64,000 nucleotides of DNA from Pseudomonas sivasensis. GTDB lineage: Bacteria > Pseudomonadota > Gammaproteobacteria > Pseudomonadales > Pseudomonadaceae. The stretch is from the NCBI RefSeq assembly GCF_013778505.1, contig NZ_JAAOWU010000025.1:1-64000 (forward strand), in the 5' to 3' direction. Below the pieces are notes generated by a model, which saw only the letters and a list, made by a program, of their open reading frames with translations, ran no database searches and was not told where the DNA came from. This document shows positions 34,514 through 42,233 of this stretch, one piece after another (the stretch's first letter is position 1; each line of letters begins with the position of its first letter). Made by a program: the position numbers and the translations under genes.

Positions 34514-34668
34514 GTCAGCACAGACCGGAACCTTGCAAGCAAGGGGTGCTGATTCGGAGGCCGAAACGCCTCTCCGAGCCTTGGCTGGATAAACGCGTAA
34601 TGCGTGAAAAGATTAGACCGATAACGAAACACCTAAGCCCTGATGCGTAAGCAGCAGGGCTTTTTTTT
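34514..34668 (+). ncRNA. Candidate phage small RNA, about 155 nt
   Basis: Starting at the promoter above, the transcript would fold first into TCAGCAC/GTGCTGA (34515-34521 with 34546-34552) enclosing CCTTGC-AA-GCAAGG. The second hairpin has arms GAGGC/GCCTC extended by TCG/CGA (34554-34577). A small ACGC/GCGT hairpin follows at 34592-34604. It ends in a textbook terminator: AAGCCCTG/CAGGGCTT (34635-34662) and eight T. There is no start codon with a ribosome binding site and a meaningful frame inside. GGA occurs three times in or near unpaired segments, so sequestration of an Rsm/CsrA protein is one possibility; base-pairing with mRNA is another. The 281-base gap between the zinc-ribbon gene and the cargo gene is thus mostly this RNA. 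Confidence 0.6.
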
Positions 34669-34670
34669 GT

Positions 34671-35159
34671 CTAAAGGTTGATGCCTTGTGCCCGTTGGCT
34701 CAACACCCAGGATAAATTGTGGCGGGGTCCTTTGGTAGGCAGCGTTGGCCGTCCCCATTGGTCTACTTCATAGGCAGAGATGACGTGGATTTTCAGGGTA
34801 TGGGTGGTGTTGTCTGGCTTGCTGATCTGCAAAAACAGAGCAAAATCATAGATATCCAGGCAAAAGTAGCGACGTTTATGCTTTTTATCGAAGTACAGAA
34901 GAACAGTAGCCTCCAGCATCCTTTGCTGAATCCACGGCACAATCTGTTGACTGCTATGCCACCTATCAACGCTAAAGTAGCGGCGCTCGCCCTGGTTTAC
35001 GATCAGTTTTCCGGCCTGCTTGTCATCTGTAAAACAATGAAAACCGAAAGTGAAATTCATGGTGATGTTCAGAGCACCAATCGTGAAGACCTGGGTGAAT
35101 GGATGCAGGTGCGACATTCCGTACACCCTTCCCTGGTCAACGATATCAGTCCAATTCAT
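34671..35159 (-). CDS. Prophage cargo protein of unknown function
   Basis: A 162-residue protein if it starts at the ATG at 35159 (MNWTDIVDQ); the frame is open up to a TTG at 35219. No signal peptide or membrane segment. It is rich in aromatic and His residues (HPFTQVFTIGALNITMNFTFGFHCF), with a middle LLYFDKKHKRRYFCLDIYDF and the tail VISAYEVDQWGRPTLP. Base composition is clearly more AT-rich than the flanking phage genes, as expected for a recently acquired moron. It is convergent to the small RNA, whose T-run ends three bases before its stop codon. Possible roles are superinfection exclusion or another lysogenic-conversion trait (inference from location only). Confidence 0.6.
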   Translation of the reverse strand: MNWTDIVDQGRVYGMSHLHPFTQVFTIGALNITMNFTFGFHCFTDDKQAGKLIVNQGERRYFSVDRWHSSQQIVPWIQQRMLEATVLLYFDKKHKRRYFCLDIYDFALFLQISKPDNTTHTLKIHVISAYEVDQWGRPTLPTKGPRHNLSWVLSQRAQGINL

Positions 35160-35257
35160 TTGCCGCTCTGCCCCCATGATCAAGAGGATCGAGGGTATGC
35201 GATTGAGTAGTGCTGTCAACTGATGAATGCCGTTTTGATAGCCTATAGATGTGACCT

Positions 35258-36421
35258 TTAAAGCTTTAAGGCTAACTCCAGCATCCCCACTACATCCGGA
35301 CCATCCTCATTGATCCACGTCCCATAGTGCTGGCGGATCATGTTCCCGTTGGTATGTCCCATCTGTTCGGCGATCCAGTCAATCGACGCTATCCCCGTGG
35401 TCAGCAACTGGCTGGCGTACGTGTGCCGGCACTGGCCAGGCCCGCGATAGCGAACCCCGGCCGCGAGCAAGTGAGCCTTGAAAAACCTATCCCTAACCAC
35501 GAAGTCGCTGACGTGCGGCAAACCGCTTTTCGTATTCAGGAAGACGAAGTGCAATTTATGTTGCCGCACCGTCTTGTTGTCCCGCTCAACGATATCAACG
35601 GTTTCTGCCTTCTTTTTTCGATTGAGTGCATCGATCTTCTGCAGCGCATCCCAGGCCGGAGCGAGTAGACGGACCTTACGCGTTGATCGCCGGGTTTTGG
35701 TCACCCGGTAAGCCCCGCGCACTTTGGACCGACGGAATGTCACCGTGCCTTGCTCCAGGTCGACATCCTCCCAGGCCAGGGCGATGGTCTCGGAAACCCG
35801 GGGGCCGCCCCATATCATGAACTGAACCATCAACAGCTCTTGTGTGCGGTTGGTGTGGGTTTCCAGGATCTGTTTGATTTCCGCCCTGGTGAACGGGTCG
35901 GGTGCCTCGGGATCTGGCAGTCGCACCATTAAACCCTCGGTCGGGTCGTGCGCCACTTTCATCCTGGTGCGATAGAGCCGGAACACTTGGCGGACGTTGC
36001 TGATGATGTCGCGGATTGTCTTATTTTTGAGCGTTTTCGACAGGGTTACCTGTATCCATTCCTGCAGATCCAGGTGGTCGATATTCTGGATTTGTACCTT
36101 CCCCCAGCGTGGCCGTACGTGAACCTCCGCCTTGTTGGCGTAACCCCGATAGCTGGAAGCCGCGACGCTGTTGGCTTTGATCTTTAACCACAGGTCCAGG
36201 TAGTGGCCGAATGTGTTTTCTACCAGCTTGACCGAGTTGGGAAAGTGCCGTGCGTAATCGAAGGTGCCGGCCTGAATCTCGTACTCGATGATTTCAACCA
36301 TGCGCTTAGCCTGGGCCACGTTGGCCGGCGTGTTGCCGCCCGGGATTGCTTCCCGGCATTTCTCCCCGTTGTATTGAAAATAGATTCTCACGGATTTCCC
36401 GCGAGCTTCGACCCCACTCAT
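35258..36421 (-). CDS. Tyrosine-type phage integrase
   Basis: A 387-residue site-specific recombinase. Residues about 1-60 form an arm-binding DUF3596-like domain, about 65-165 the SAM-like core-binding domain, and about 175-370 the catalytic domain. Catalytic residues seen: Arg208 (GGPRVSE), Arg332-His333 (GQCRHTYAS), His356 (MGHTN) and the nucleophile Tyr366 (QHYGTWI). A lysine around 242 may be the beta-hairpin Lys. It lies 1.3 kb from tRNA-Ser, its probable target. It is the last gene of the leftward early region but separated from it by a terminator. Confidence 0.95.
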   Translation of the reverse strand: MSGVEARGKSVRIYFQYNGEKCREAIPGGNTPANVAQAKRMVEIIEYEIQAGTFDYARHFPNSVKLVENTFGHYLDLWLKIKANSVAASSYRGYANKAEVHVRPRWGKVQIQNIDHLDLQEWIQVTLSKTLKNKTIRDIISNVRQVFRLYRTRMKVAHDPTEGLMVRLPDPEAPDPFTRAEIKQILETHTNRTQELLMVQFMIWGGPRVSETIALAWEDVDLEQGTVTFRRSKVRGAYRVTKTRRSTRKVRLLAPAWDALQKIDALNRKKKAETVDIVERDNKTVRQHKLHFVFLNTKSGLPHVSDFVVRDRFFKAHLLAAGVRYRGPGQCRHTYASQLLTTGIASIDWIAEQMGHTNGNMIRQHYGTWINEDGPDVVGMLELALKL

Positions 36422-36471
36422 GTAAACCCCTAACGCTGTGCTTGTGTATCGACAGTCTGACGATCGGAAAC

Positions 36472-36493
36472 AAAAAGGCCCGTTTCCGGGCCA
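36472..36493 (-). terminator. Terminator between early operon and integrase gene
   Basis: GGCCCG-TTTC-CGGGCC with the T-run on the minus strand. It would stop early leftward transcription before the integrase gene, which then needs its own promoter in the 50 bases upstream of its start. Confidence 0.8.
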
Positions 36494-36527
36494 AGTATCT
36501 GGTAGCGCATCTTCTGGTGGACGCTGC

Positions 36528-36695
36528 TTACCGTTTAGGCTTGTGGCTACGTAGATGGGCGTTCTGCAGCTGGCGCCGCCGGCTGCATTTCAAGTGATTG
36601 CCCTGGACGCGCCAATTACCGCATTGGTCGCAAACGCTGGTGTAGTCAATGTTCCAAGGAAAGCGCCGTGCTGGTGCTGCCGGACTGTCAGACAT
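36528..36695 (-). CDS. Small phage protein with a possible zinc-binding motif
   Basis: A 55-residue basic protein if started at MSDSPAAPARRF (36695); the frame is open further up. CDQC and a later C in HLKCSRRR, plus His residues, suggest a metal site. The very basic end (SRRRQLQNAHLRSHKPKR) suggests nucleic acid binding. It overlaps the upstream gene by eight bases. Function unknown. Confidence 0.5.
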   Translation of the reverse strand: MSDSPAAPARRFPWNIDYTSVCDQCGNWRVQGNHLKCSRRRQLQNAHLRSHKPKR

Positions 36696-36936
36696 TGCGC
36701 GATACGCCCCGGGTTGCCGGCTTGGCGAGGAGTTGGGCGACGACGGCGGCATCCGTTTCGCTGAGTTCGCCCAGGGTGCTAGCCATCTGGCTGAGGCTTT
36801 CAAGGCGGGTTCGTGATTCCGGGGTTTTGTGTACCAGGTAACCAATGACGGCCGCGCCGATAATCGCGGTGGCCACCAGGTGGCGTGCCGGTATGGTAGC
36901 CTTCGCGCCGCTGCTGCTTAGGTTCTGTGCTTGCAT
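36688..36936 (-). CDS. Small phage membrane protein
   Basis: An 82-residue protein with a single hydrophobic helix (about residues 19-35; HLVATAIIGAAVIGYLV) and a predicted helical C-terminal part (TRLESLSQMASTLGELSETDAAVVAQLL). Part of the leftward early operon, between a P-loop protein and a small basic protein. Membrane-located early phage proteins often act in superinfection exclusion, but nothing here proves this. Confidence 0.6.
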   Translation of the reverse strand: MQAQNLSSSGAKATIPARHLVATAIIGAAVIGYLVHKTPESRTRLESLSQMASTLGELSETDAAVVAQLLAKPATRGVSRNV

Positions 36937-37001
36937 GGGTATAGCCCTCTGTTGCGGTTAGGTGTCGGGGAGCTGCAACTCCTCGACACTGCTTTTTAAG
37001 G

Positions 37002-37295
37002 TCAGTCCTTACGGGCCAGGTGGATCACCAGGCCGTCAAAATCCGGCTCATGCTCAACGCATGATTGCCACTCCAGTACCCTCAAAATCTGTTGCCTGCT
37101 GCAGTCGTCCACCAGGATTTCGCGCTGGCCACCGGCCGCCCGGACTTCCAGAATCTCCAACAAGCTATCTTCCCCATAAGCACCGGCCTGGATGATCGGC
37201 GCGCTCTCGCCGGTGAATTCCAGGCGGTCCTGCACGGACTGCAGCTTGCTTGTTTTGCCGTCGCCGGCATTTCCCATAAACACTTGGATCTGCAT
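37002..37295 (-). CDS. Small P-loop protein of the phage early operon
   Basis: A 97-residue protein that starts with a strand and a Walker A-like loop, VFMGNAGDGKTSK (residues about 5-17), followed by QREILVDDCSRQQIL (possible Walker B, about 58-72). It resembles a minimal nucleotide-binding domain, as in a truncated helicase or Zot-type ATPase. It lies 15 bases after the primase-helicase gene in the same operon, so a helper role in DNA replication is possible. I do not recognise a specific family. Confidence 0.65.
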   Translation of the reverse strand: MQIQVFMGNAGDGKTSKLQSVQDRLEFTGESAPIIQAGAYGEDSLLEILEVRAAGGQREILVDDCSRQQILRVLEWQSCVEHEPDFDGLVIHLARKD

Positions 37296-37310
37296 CGGTC
37301 TTGCTCTCCT

Positions 37311-40109
37311 CTACGCCTTGAATGTCCAGCACTTCACTGTGGTCGGCCGGGGTTGTGAACACGGGTTTCGGCTGTTGAACGCAGCACGTACAGCGCTGTG
37401 TACGGCTTTGTTACTGTCTAGAAACTTGCGGGAACGGGACTCTTTGAGCAGGTCGCGCAACGTGGCCACGTCGGCCAGCTTCTGTTTGTGTTCAGCGGCA
37501 CGCTCACAGAATTCGTTGAGGTTGATAGCGATCACGGTGGAGTCGCTGCTGTGGTCCACCACCGGGTCTTCGCTCAAGGATTCGAGGTAGTCGTAAACCT
37601 CCCAAAACTCGGCCACGGCCGCATGGTCGGAGCTGATCGACGCCTGGCGCTCGATGGCCATCCTCACGATCTGGCGCTGGGTGGCGGCGACCTGGGGATC
37701 ACTCAATTTCAGGACCAGGCGAATACCGTCCAACAGCGAGAGCATTTGTGCGTGGTTTTTGCTGATGCGCTCCACGCGGATGTAGCCCCGCAGGTCATAG
37801 CCGCAGCTGGTGCAATTGCCCTGGTCACTGGCATAAGCCGTGCTGCAGGCGAAGCAATGGGTGTGCAAACGACGCAGCTTCGATTCGTGTTCGGGCATTC
37901 GCTGGGCGAATAGCTCAAGCACCGCGGACTCCTTGCCCACGGCCCGCAACAAGAAGTGGCTGAGGGTGCCACCGTCCAGGGCGTTGAGTTGATCCGCTGC
38001 AGTACGGCTTTCAGGTGTGACGGTCGGGCGCACGAAGTGCAGCTTCACAATGCGCGTCATGATCGCTTCGTGTGCAACCACTGCCGCGTTCTGGCTGATA
38101 GCAATCGTTCCCCGGAATGGTGGCTCGTATGTCTCGTTTCCGGCGGTCTTGACGCCTTTCGTAGCCAGGGTGCCGCCGCCATAGAAGTCTTTCAACTCGT
38201 CCCATTCGAAGGTTTTAGCGTGCGCCCGATCATCGCCGTGGCGATCCGCCTCTAGGAACACTACCGGCATGCCGGAGACCTGGCCCATCAGGCGAGACCG
38301 CCCAGCCTTGGTAGATTTCATCGGGTCAAATCCTTCATAGCCTTCGCGGCCGAGCAATTTCCAGAGGAGGTTCAGCAGGGTTGTTTTGCCGGCGCCGGCT
38401 TCACCCGTGGCTTCCAGGAATGGGAAGGATTGGTAGCGGGCGCGAATTTGTTCGCAGTACAGCGAGCCAAAGAAGAACACCAACGCGACGAAGCCCTGGG
38501 CGCCGAAGCAGGTCCACAGCAATTGCACCCACTTCTCGTCAAAGCCCTTTGCTTCACGCTGCAGCTTGATCGGAACGCCTTTCTGCAGGGTTTTCAGGCG
38601 CAGCTTGCCGAACTCGAAATAATCTTCGCTGTTGACCTTGTAGGTGGTGCCGTCCTTGATCGCGATGTCGCCGTAGACGTAGCAGGCGTACTCCTTGCTG
38701 TAGCCCACGTAGTCGATGGTCGAAACGGTTTTGATGCCGAACAGCTGATCTTTCATGAGCTTGTCGAGCTGCTGGCCACTGCCTGTGAACATGGCACCAG
38801 CCGCCATACCGAGTAGCCGCTTTTTGAATTCGCTCGCGGCCGACAGCTGGCCGCTGGTGAAGGTGTTTTTCACGCTTTCGGAGTCATGGGGAAAGTCCAC
38901 ACGCATGTAGTACCAGGACTCGTCCGTCACCTCGTTACGTTGGAAATACAGCGCCTGGGGGTAGCAGTTAGCAATCTCCACGACGCTGCCGGACTGCTGC
39001 AGTGCTTTTTCGCGCTGTTGCGCCTGGTTTAGCAGCTGGTCGTCGTGGTTCTCGCTGTCCTCGATGTCGGACATGGCTCGGTTGAATTTCTCCATGTCCA
39101 ACTTGAACCAGTACAGGCGACTCCCGAAGCCCAGGTGAAATTCCCCGCGCTTGTTCCAGTCGTACATGAGCAATGCTTTTTCCGCCGCGCTTTCGGCCAG
39201 CAGCAGGGCGCCCTGGTGGCGGGCTTGCTTGAGGTCTGTGGCGATCTGGTCAGCACGTTTGGTTTCGTCCTGGATGAAGTTCCAACGCTGGTGAAGATCG
39301 TTCCAGTCAGACTTGCGGCCGTCGCGTTGCGGGATCTGCGCGGACTCGCAGATGAAACCCAGGGCTCGGGCTTCGCGCACCCAGCGCCGGGTGTAGGCGT
39401 TTGCGCTCGGTTCGTTGTCCAGAGCCCAAACCAGTTTGGGCAGCTTTCCGCCTTCCCGGGTTTTAACCAGCTCCTTGAGAGAGTCCACGGGGAACGCGTT
39501 GGACGACATTGCGGACACGGCAGCGATGTCGTTGTGCACCAGTGCAATGGCGTCGAAGATCCCTTCGACAATCCAGATTTCCTTGGCCTCAAGCAGATCG
39601 ATGCAGGGCGGGCACCACCAGACGCCGCGATAGCTGTCCTTGGACTTGAAGCGGGCCTTCATCTTGCCGAAGCGGTGCGGTTGATCAATCAGGCGCTCCC
39701 ACCAGCCACCTTTGTCCAGGGCGAAGCGCACGGTCGCGCTGCCGGCGTTGTGTTCGACGGAATAGAAGGTTTCCTGGGTGAACCAGCCCTGGATCAGCTC
39801 AAACCGAAAGCCCCGGGCGAACTCCAGATAGGCGCGTGCGGTCGCGTTGGGGTGTTGATCTGTTGCCGGCGCTCGTTTGCTCCAGTCTTCGAACAAATCG
39901 TCGTACAGCTCTTTTACGTGCAGGGTGTGGCCGCACTTTTCAGGGCGACCACAGATGACCATCCATGGCGTGTCAAACCGGGAGTACAGCTCCTTTTTTT
40001 TGCACTTGGGGCATGTGCCGCCGCGCATGTAATCGGTGCCTGTGCGGTGCTTGAGCCCGAAGTCGGACTGGAGGCGTTGCAACACGTCGTGGCGAAGATC
40101 TTCTTTCAT
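37311..40109 (-). CDS. Phage replication primase-helicase (zinc finger, toprim, P-loop)
   Basis: A 932-residue protein. N-terminal zinc finger with Cys33, Cys36, Cys53, Cys59 (CPKC, CGRPEKC); toprim domain with Glu in WIVEGIFDA (about 182) and Asp in WALDNEPS (about 231); superfamily 3/DUF927-like helicase domain with Walker A GEAGAGKT (about 569-576) and Walker B VVFLEAD (about 616-622). A second zinc ribbon (CFAC and CTSC) is near 765. It would make primers and unwind phage DNA for theta-type replication. The ATG at 40109 was chosen because the homology begins at MKEDLRHDV; the open frame extends to 40385 but that part overlaps the next gene. P2 and HP1 use other initiators, so this is a module swap. 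Confidence 0.9.
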   Translation of the reverse strand: MKEDLRHDVLQRLQSDFGLKHRTGTDYMRGGTCPKCKKKELYSRFDTPWMVICGRPEKCGHTLHVKELYDDLFEDWSKRAPATDQHPNATARAYLEFARGFRFELIQGWFTQETFYSVEHNAGSATVRFALDKGGWWERLIDQPHRFGKMKARFKSKDSYRGVWWCPPCIDLLEAKEIWIVEGIFDAIALVHNDIAAVSAMSSNAFPVDSLKELVKTREGGKLPKLVWALDNEPSANAYTRRWVREARALGFICESAQIPQRDGRKSDWNDLHQRWNFIQDETKRADQIATDLKQARHQGALLLAESAAEKALLMYDWNKRGEFHLGFGSRLYWFKLDMEKFNRAMSDIEDSENHDDQLLNQAQQREKALQQSGSVVEIANCYPQALYFQRNEVTDESWYYMRVDFPHDSESVKNTFTSGQLSAASEFKKRLLGMAAGAMFTGSGQQLDKLMKDQLFGIKTVSTIDYVGYSKEYACYVYGDIAIKDGTTYKVNSEDYFEFGKLRLKTLQKGVPIKLQREAKGFDEKWVQLLWTCFGAQGFVALVFFFGSLYCEQIRARYQSFPFLEATGEAGAGKTTLLNLLWKLLGREGYEGFDPMKSTKAGRSRLMGQVSGMPVVFLEADRHGDDRAHAKTFEWDELKDFYGGGTLATKGVKTAGNETYEPPFRGTIAISQNAAVVAHEAIMTRIVKLHFVRPTVTPESRTAADQLNALDGGTLSHFLLRAVGKESAVLELFAQRMPEHESKLRRLHTHCFACSTAYASDQGNCTSCGYDLRGYIRVERISKNHAQMLSLLDGIRLVLKLSDPQVAATQRQIVRMAIERQASISSDHAAVAEFWEVYDYLESLSEDPVVDHSSDSTVIAINLNEFCERAAEHKQKLADVATLRDLLKESRSRKFLDSNKAVHSAVRAAFNSRNPCSQPRPTTVKCWTFKA

Positions 40110-40111
40110 GG

Positions 40112-40345
40112 TTACTTCACTGCTTTCAGGCTGTGGGACAGGGCTGCCATAAGGCGTTTTTGCGCAGCCATTACCGGGACATGGGCGAGAATTGCGCCGT
40201 GGCGTAGACCGTCCGCCACAAGGCGGAACTGGTCGGCATACCAGTGTTCGTTGAGGCTCAAGCGGTACTGTTCGCGCAAGTTGGCCAACAACGCTTCGGC
40301 CTCTGCGGGTGGCAGTTGGGTGGTGACAATTACGGCGGTTGCCAT
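40112..40345 (-). CDS. Small phage early protein
   Basis: A 77-residue protein beginning MATAVIVTTQLPP at an ATG with a GAGG ribosome binding site. It looks mostly helical, Ala/Leu-rich (ALLANLREQYRLSL, VMAAQKRLMAALSH). It ends two bases before the primase gene start, so the two are translationally linked. Function unknown. Confidence 0.6.
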   Translation of the reverse strand: MATAVIVTTQLPPAEAEALLANLREQYRLSLNEHWYADQFRLVADGLRHGAILAHVPVMAAQKRLMAALSHSLKAVK

Positions 40346-40418
40346 CGTGAAACCTCGTTTTTGGGCGCAGCTCACCCAAACCCACGGCAGGTAGGCTCAG
40401 GACATTGCTAAAGGGGTG

Positions 40419-40781
40419 TTAGGTAGCGGGGGTAATGCGAGTGGCACGGCCGGCGGCTATCAGGTGTTCATAGATCAAGTGAACAGGCACTGACCAGGTG
40501 CAGCCGCGTACGGGATCGGTGATAACCACGGCATCTGATTTGCTGGCCTTGATGTCGATCTGTTGTCGAACATTGATTTCAGCAAGATCGCCCAAAGCCT
40601 CACATGTGAGCCGCAGGGCAAGCGCTTTATCAGCTTGGAAGCTATCCACCAGGTGGCTGATGGTCCGTTCAATGAATTGGCCCTGATCACCCAAATGTTC
40701 CCCCTGGTGGCGTTCCAGGAATGTGAGTGCAGCGGCGCGGATGGTGCTGCGATAGTCCATGTCCGTTGAGGCGTTGTTCAT
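40419..40781 (-). CDS. Hypothetical phage early protein
   Basis: A 120-residue acidic-to-neutral protein without a recognised motif (FLERHQGEHLGDQGQFIERTISHLVDSF; later GCTWSVPVHLIYEHLI). It overlaps the CII-like gene by four bases (ATGA), so it is translated in the same early operon. Function unknown; a role in replication or regulation is suggested only by position. Confidence 0.6.
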   Translation of the reverse strand: MNNASTDMDYRSTIRAAALTFLERHQGEHLGDQGQFIERTISHLVDSFQADKALALRLTCEALGDLAEINVRQQIDIKASKSDAVVITDPVRGCTWSVPVHLIYEHLIAAGRATRITPAT

Positions 40782-41287
40782 TGTGCTTTCCCCGATTTGG
40801 CGCGGTATAGGTCTATCGCGGCATAGACTTCGGCAGTTCGTGCTGCCATGTGCAACGTGTGTGCGTTCTGAATCAACTCGGCTTCGGCGTCGGTGATCAC
40901 GCCATCTTCAAGCGCCTGGGCAATGGCTTGATCGACCGTTCCCTGTTTGGCCGAACTCTGCATGGCCCGTGCGTACATCTCCACGTTATCCAGGTTCTCG
41001 GGGTGGGTAACCGGCACGAACATGCCGCCGTACATAGCCGCCACGTAATTGGCAAAGTGTTGTGTGCCGGTGACTTGCTCCAACTGGAAAATCTGCGCAT
41101 CTGTCAAAGGACGGCAGTTGTTGTTCTCATATGCGTGGTTATCAAACTTCTTGAGCGGCAGGCCAATCCTGGCAGCGGCGCATTCGCGGCCACCTTCGAA
41201 GATGCAAATAATTGCACTGACGACTTCGCGACGTGTTTTTAGAACCTGGCTTTCCATCTTCTGCTGTTCCCTCAGTACGTTGCCCAT
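40778..41287 (-). CDS. CII-type phage regulatory protein (YmfL-like)
   Basis: A 169-residue protein that fits the phage CII/YmfL regulator family: an N-terminal HTH-like region (TRREVVSAIICIFEGGRECAAARIGLPLKKFDNHAYEN) and a helix-rich C-terminal part (NAHTLHMAARTAEVYAAIDLY). The ATG at 41287 overlaps the stop of the preceding gene (TAATG); a second ATG at 41257 (MESQVLKT) is possible. It is the second gene of the leftward early operon, where P2-like and lambdoid phages place cII. Confidence 0.75.
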   Translation of the reverse strand: MGNVLREQQKMESQVLKTRREVVSAIICIFEGGRECAAARIGLPLKKFDNHAYENNNCRPLTDAQIFQLEQVTGTQHFANYVAAMYGGMFVPVTHPENLDNVEMYARAMQSSAKQGTVDQAIAQALEDGVITDAEAELIQNAHTLHMAARTAEVYAAIDLYRAKSGKAQ

Positions 41288-41499
41288 TACTGTGCGATGA
41301 CGCCGTCTTTGATACCAAGCAGGACGGCAGCGCGATGTGCCTCCCCACGACGGCATTGGCTTTGGCCACTCAGGACCGCATAGACGGTGCTTGGGTTGAG
41401 CTGGTGTTGGGTCGCGAAGTCTTTGGCGGACTGACCCCTTTTTTCTAATGCTTCCCGTGCTTGCTGGCGGGCTTGCTCGGTAACGCTTGAGTTCGGCAT
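41287..41499 (-). CDS. Cro-like HTH protein, BcepMu gp16 family
   Basis: A 70-residue DNA-binding protein. Its core (REALEKRGQSAKDFATQHQLNPSTVYAVLSGQSQCRRGEAHRAAVLLG) has the typical pattern of the BcepMu gp16 family, with an HTH around residues 22-45. It is the first gene leftward from the immunity region and divergent from the XRE repressor, so it likely plays the Cro or Cox part. Confidence 0.82.
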   Translation of the reverse strand: MPNSSVTEQARQQAREALEKRGQSAKDFATQHQLNPSTVYAVLSGQSQCRRGEAHRAAVLLGIKDGVIAQ

Positions 41500-41501
41500 A
41501 G

Positions 41502-41588
41502 TGCAGATCCGTGCAATTTCATGTGGTGTGAGATGCACAATGATGCACTTAGGTGCACTTGTAAATAGTAAGGATGAAAAAAAGTGCA
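41502..41588. promoter_or_regulatory. Immunity region with helically phased TGCA operators
   Basis: TGCA occurs at 41502, 41512, 41534, 41544 and 41554, and again at 41585 within the repressor start. The distances are 10, 22, 10, 10 and 31 bases, close to whole helical turns. The 84-base divergent region between the Cro-like gene and the XRE repressor should hold both PL/PR-like promoters, so this array is the likely operator. GATGCAC and GGTGCAC are the most regular copies. Confidence 0.6.
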
Positions 41589-41934
41589 TCTTTCTGAAGA
41601 GATCGGTTCTCGGCTGCAAGAAGAGCGGAAGCGGTGCGGCATGACGCAGAACCAGGTCGCGGAAGCACTTGGGATAGCCAAACGAACGCAGGCGAACTAC
41701 GAGGCTGGATCTAGCGATGCCACGGCGTCGTACCTGAGTAAGGTTATGGTTCAGTTCCAATTCGACGTGCCCTACATCCTCACGGGACTGCGTAGCACTC
41801 TGGCCCTCGATTCGCTGAATGAGGATGAAGACAGCATTGTTCAGCAGTACCGCAGTATCCCGGCGGATGATCAAAGAGCCATTCGGCGTTTCATTAAGGC
41901 CATGGCAGACGATGCTGCCAAAGGGCTGAGCTGA
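41584..41934 (+). CDS. XRE-family phage repressor (CI-like)
   Basis: A 116-residue protein starting at a GTG with AAGGA nine bases upstream. The HTH is at about residues 5-60 (IGSRLQEERKRCGMTQNQVAEALGIAKRTQANYEAG). A short acidic C-terminal region (IVQQYRSIPADDQRAIRRFIKAMADDA) is present; there is no LexA-like protease domain, so induction would not use self-cleavage. Divergent from the leftward early operon. An ATG ten bases upstream is out of frame. Confidence 0.87.
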   Translation: MHLSEEIGSRLQEERKRCGMTQNQVAEALGIAKRTQANYEAGSSDATASYLSKVMVQFQFDVPYILTGLRSTLALDSLNEDEDSIVQQYRSIPADDQRAIRRFIKAMADDAAKGLS

Positions 41935-42009
41935 CCTCGATGTTTGCGCCTTGCCAGCCGCTTGCCCCCATATCAGTGCGTCAGCAATGGATTTTATGGA
42001 GTGGTAAGC

Positions 42010-42195
42010 ATGTTGGATCGCACTAACGCCGATGCCGGTTACGTTGAAATAGCTGCATCTGCGCGGTATGAGCTTTCGCATATTGAGCGACGCTTGATTG
42101 GCTTCTATCGCCAGTTGAGTCAACGTGACCAGGAGCAATTGCGCAGGTTGACCGAAGCGCTGATAAGCAACCCGGATCCGTCCGACGAAGATTGA
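42010..42195 (+). CDS. Small phage protein behind the repressor gene
   Basis: A 61-residue protein with ATG at 42010 and a GGAG ribosome binding site eight bases upstream. It is mostly helical (ARYELSHIERRLIGFYRQLSQRDQEQLRRLTEALISN) and ends acidic. Its tail resembles the end of the repressor in character (QQYRSIPADDQ versus FYRQLSQRDQEQ), so it may interact with it or be derived from a similar element. Function unknown. Confidence 0.6.
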   Translation: MLDRTNADAGYVEIAASARYELSHIERRLIGFYRQLSQRDQEQLRRLTEALISNPDPSDED

Positions 42196-42233
42196 TTCCT
42201 GAGCCGCCGACATGTGGTTGTCGGCGGTTTGCA

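Noticed and set aside
34514..34668. Retron or type III toxin-antitoxin RNA
   Set aside because: No reverse transcriptase gene is nearby and the RNA lacks the short tandem repeats of type III antitoxins; only a general small RNA is supported.
40109..40385. Longer N-terminus of the primase (92 more residues)
   Set aside because: The extra part overlaps the small gene 40112-40345, is Arg/Pro-rich noise and precedes the zinc finger start MKEDLRHDV found in the family.
39045..40394. A 449-codon open frame on the plus strand within the prophage
   Set aside because: It is the mirror of the primase-helicase gene, whose zinc finger and toprim motifs on the minus strand are clear.
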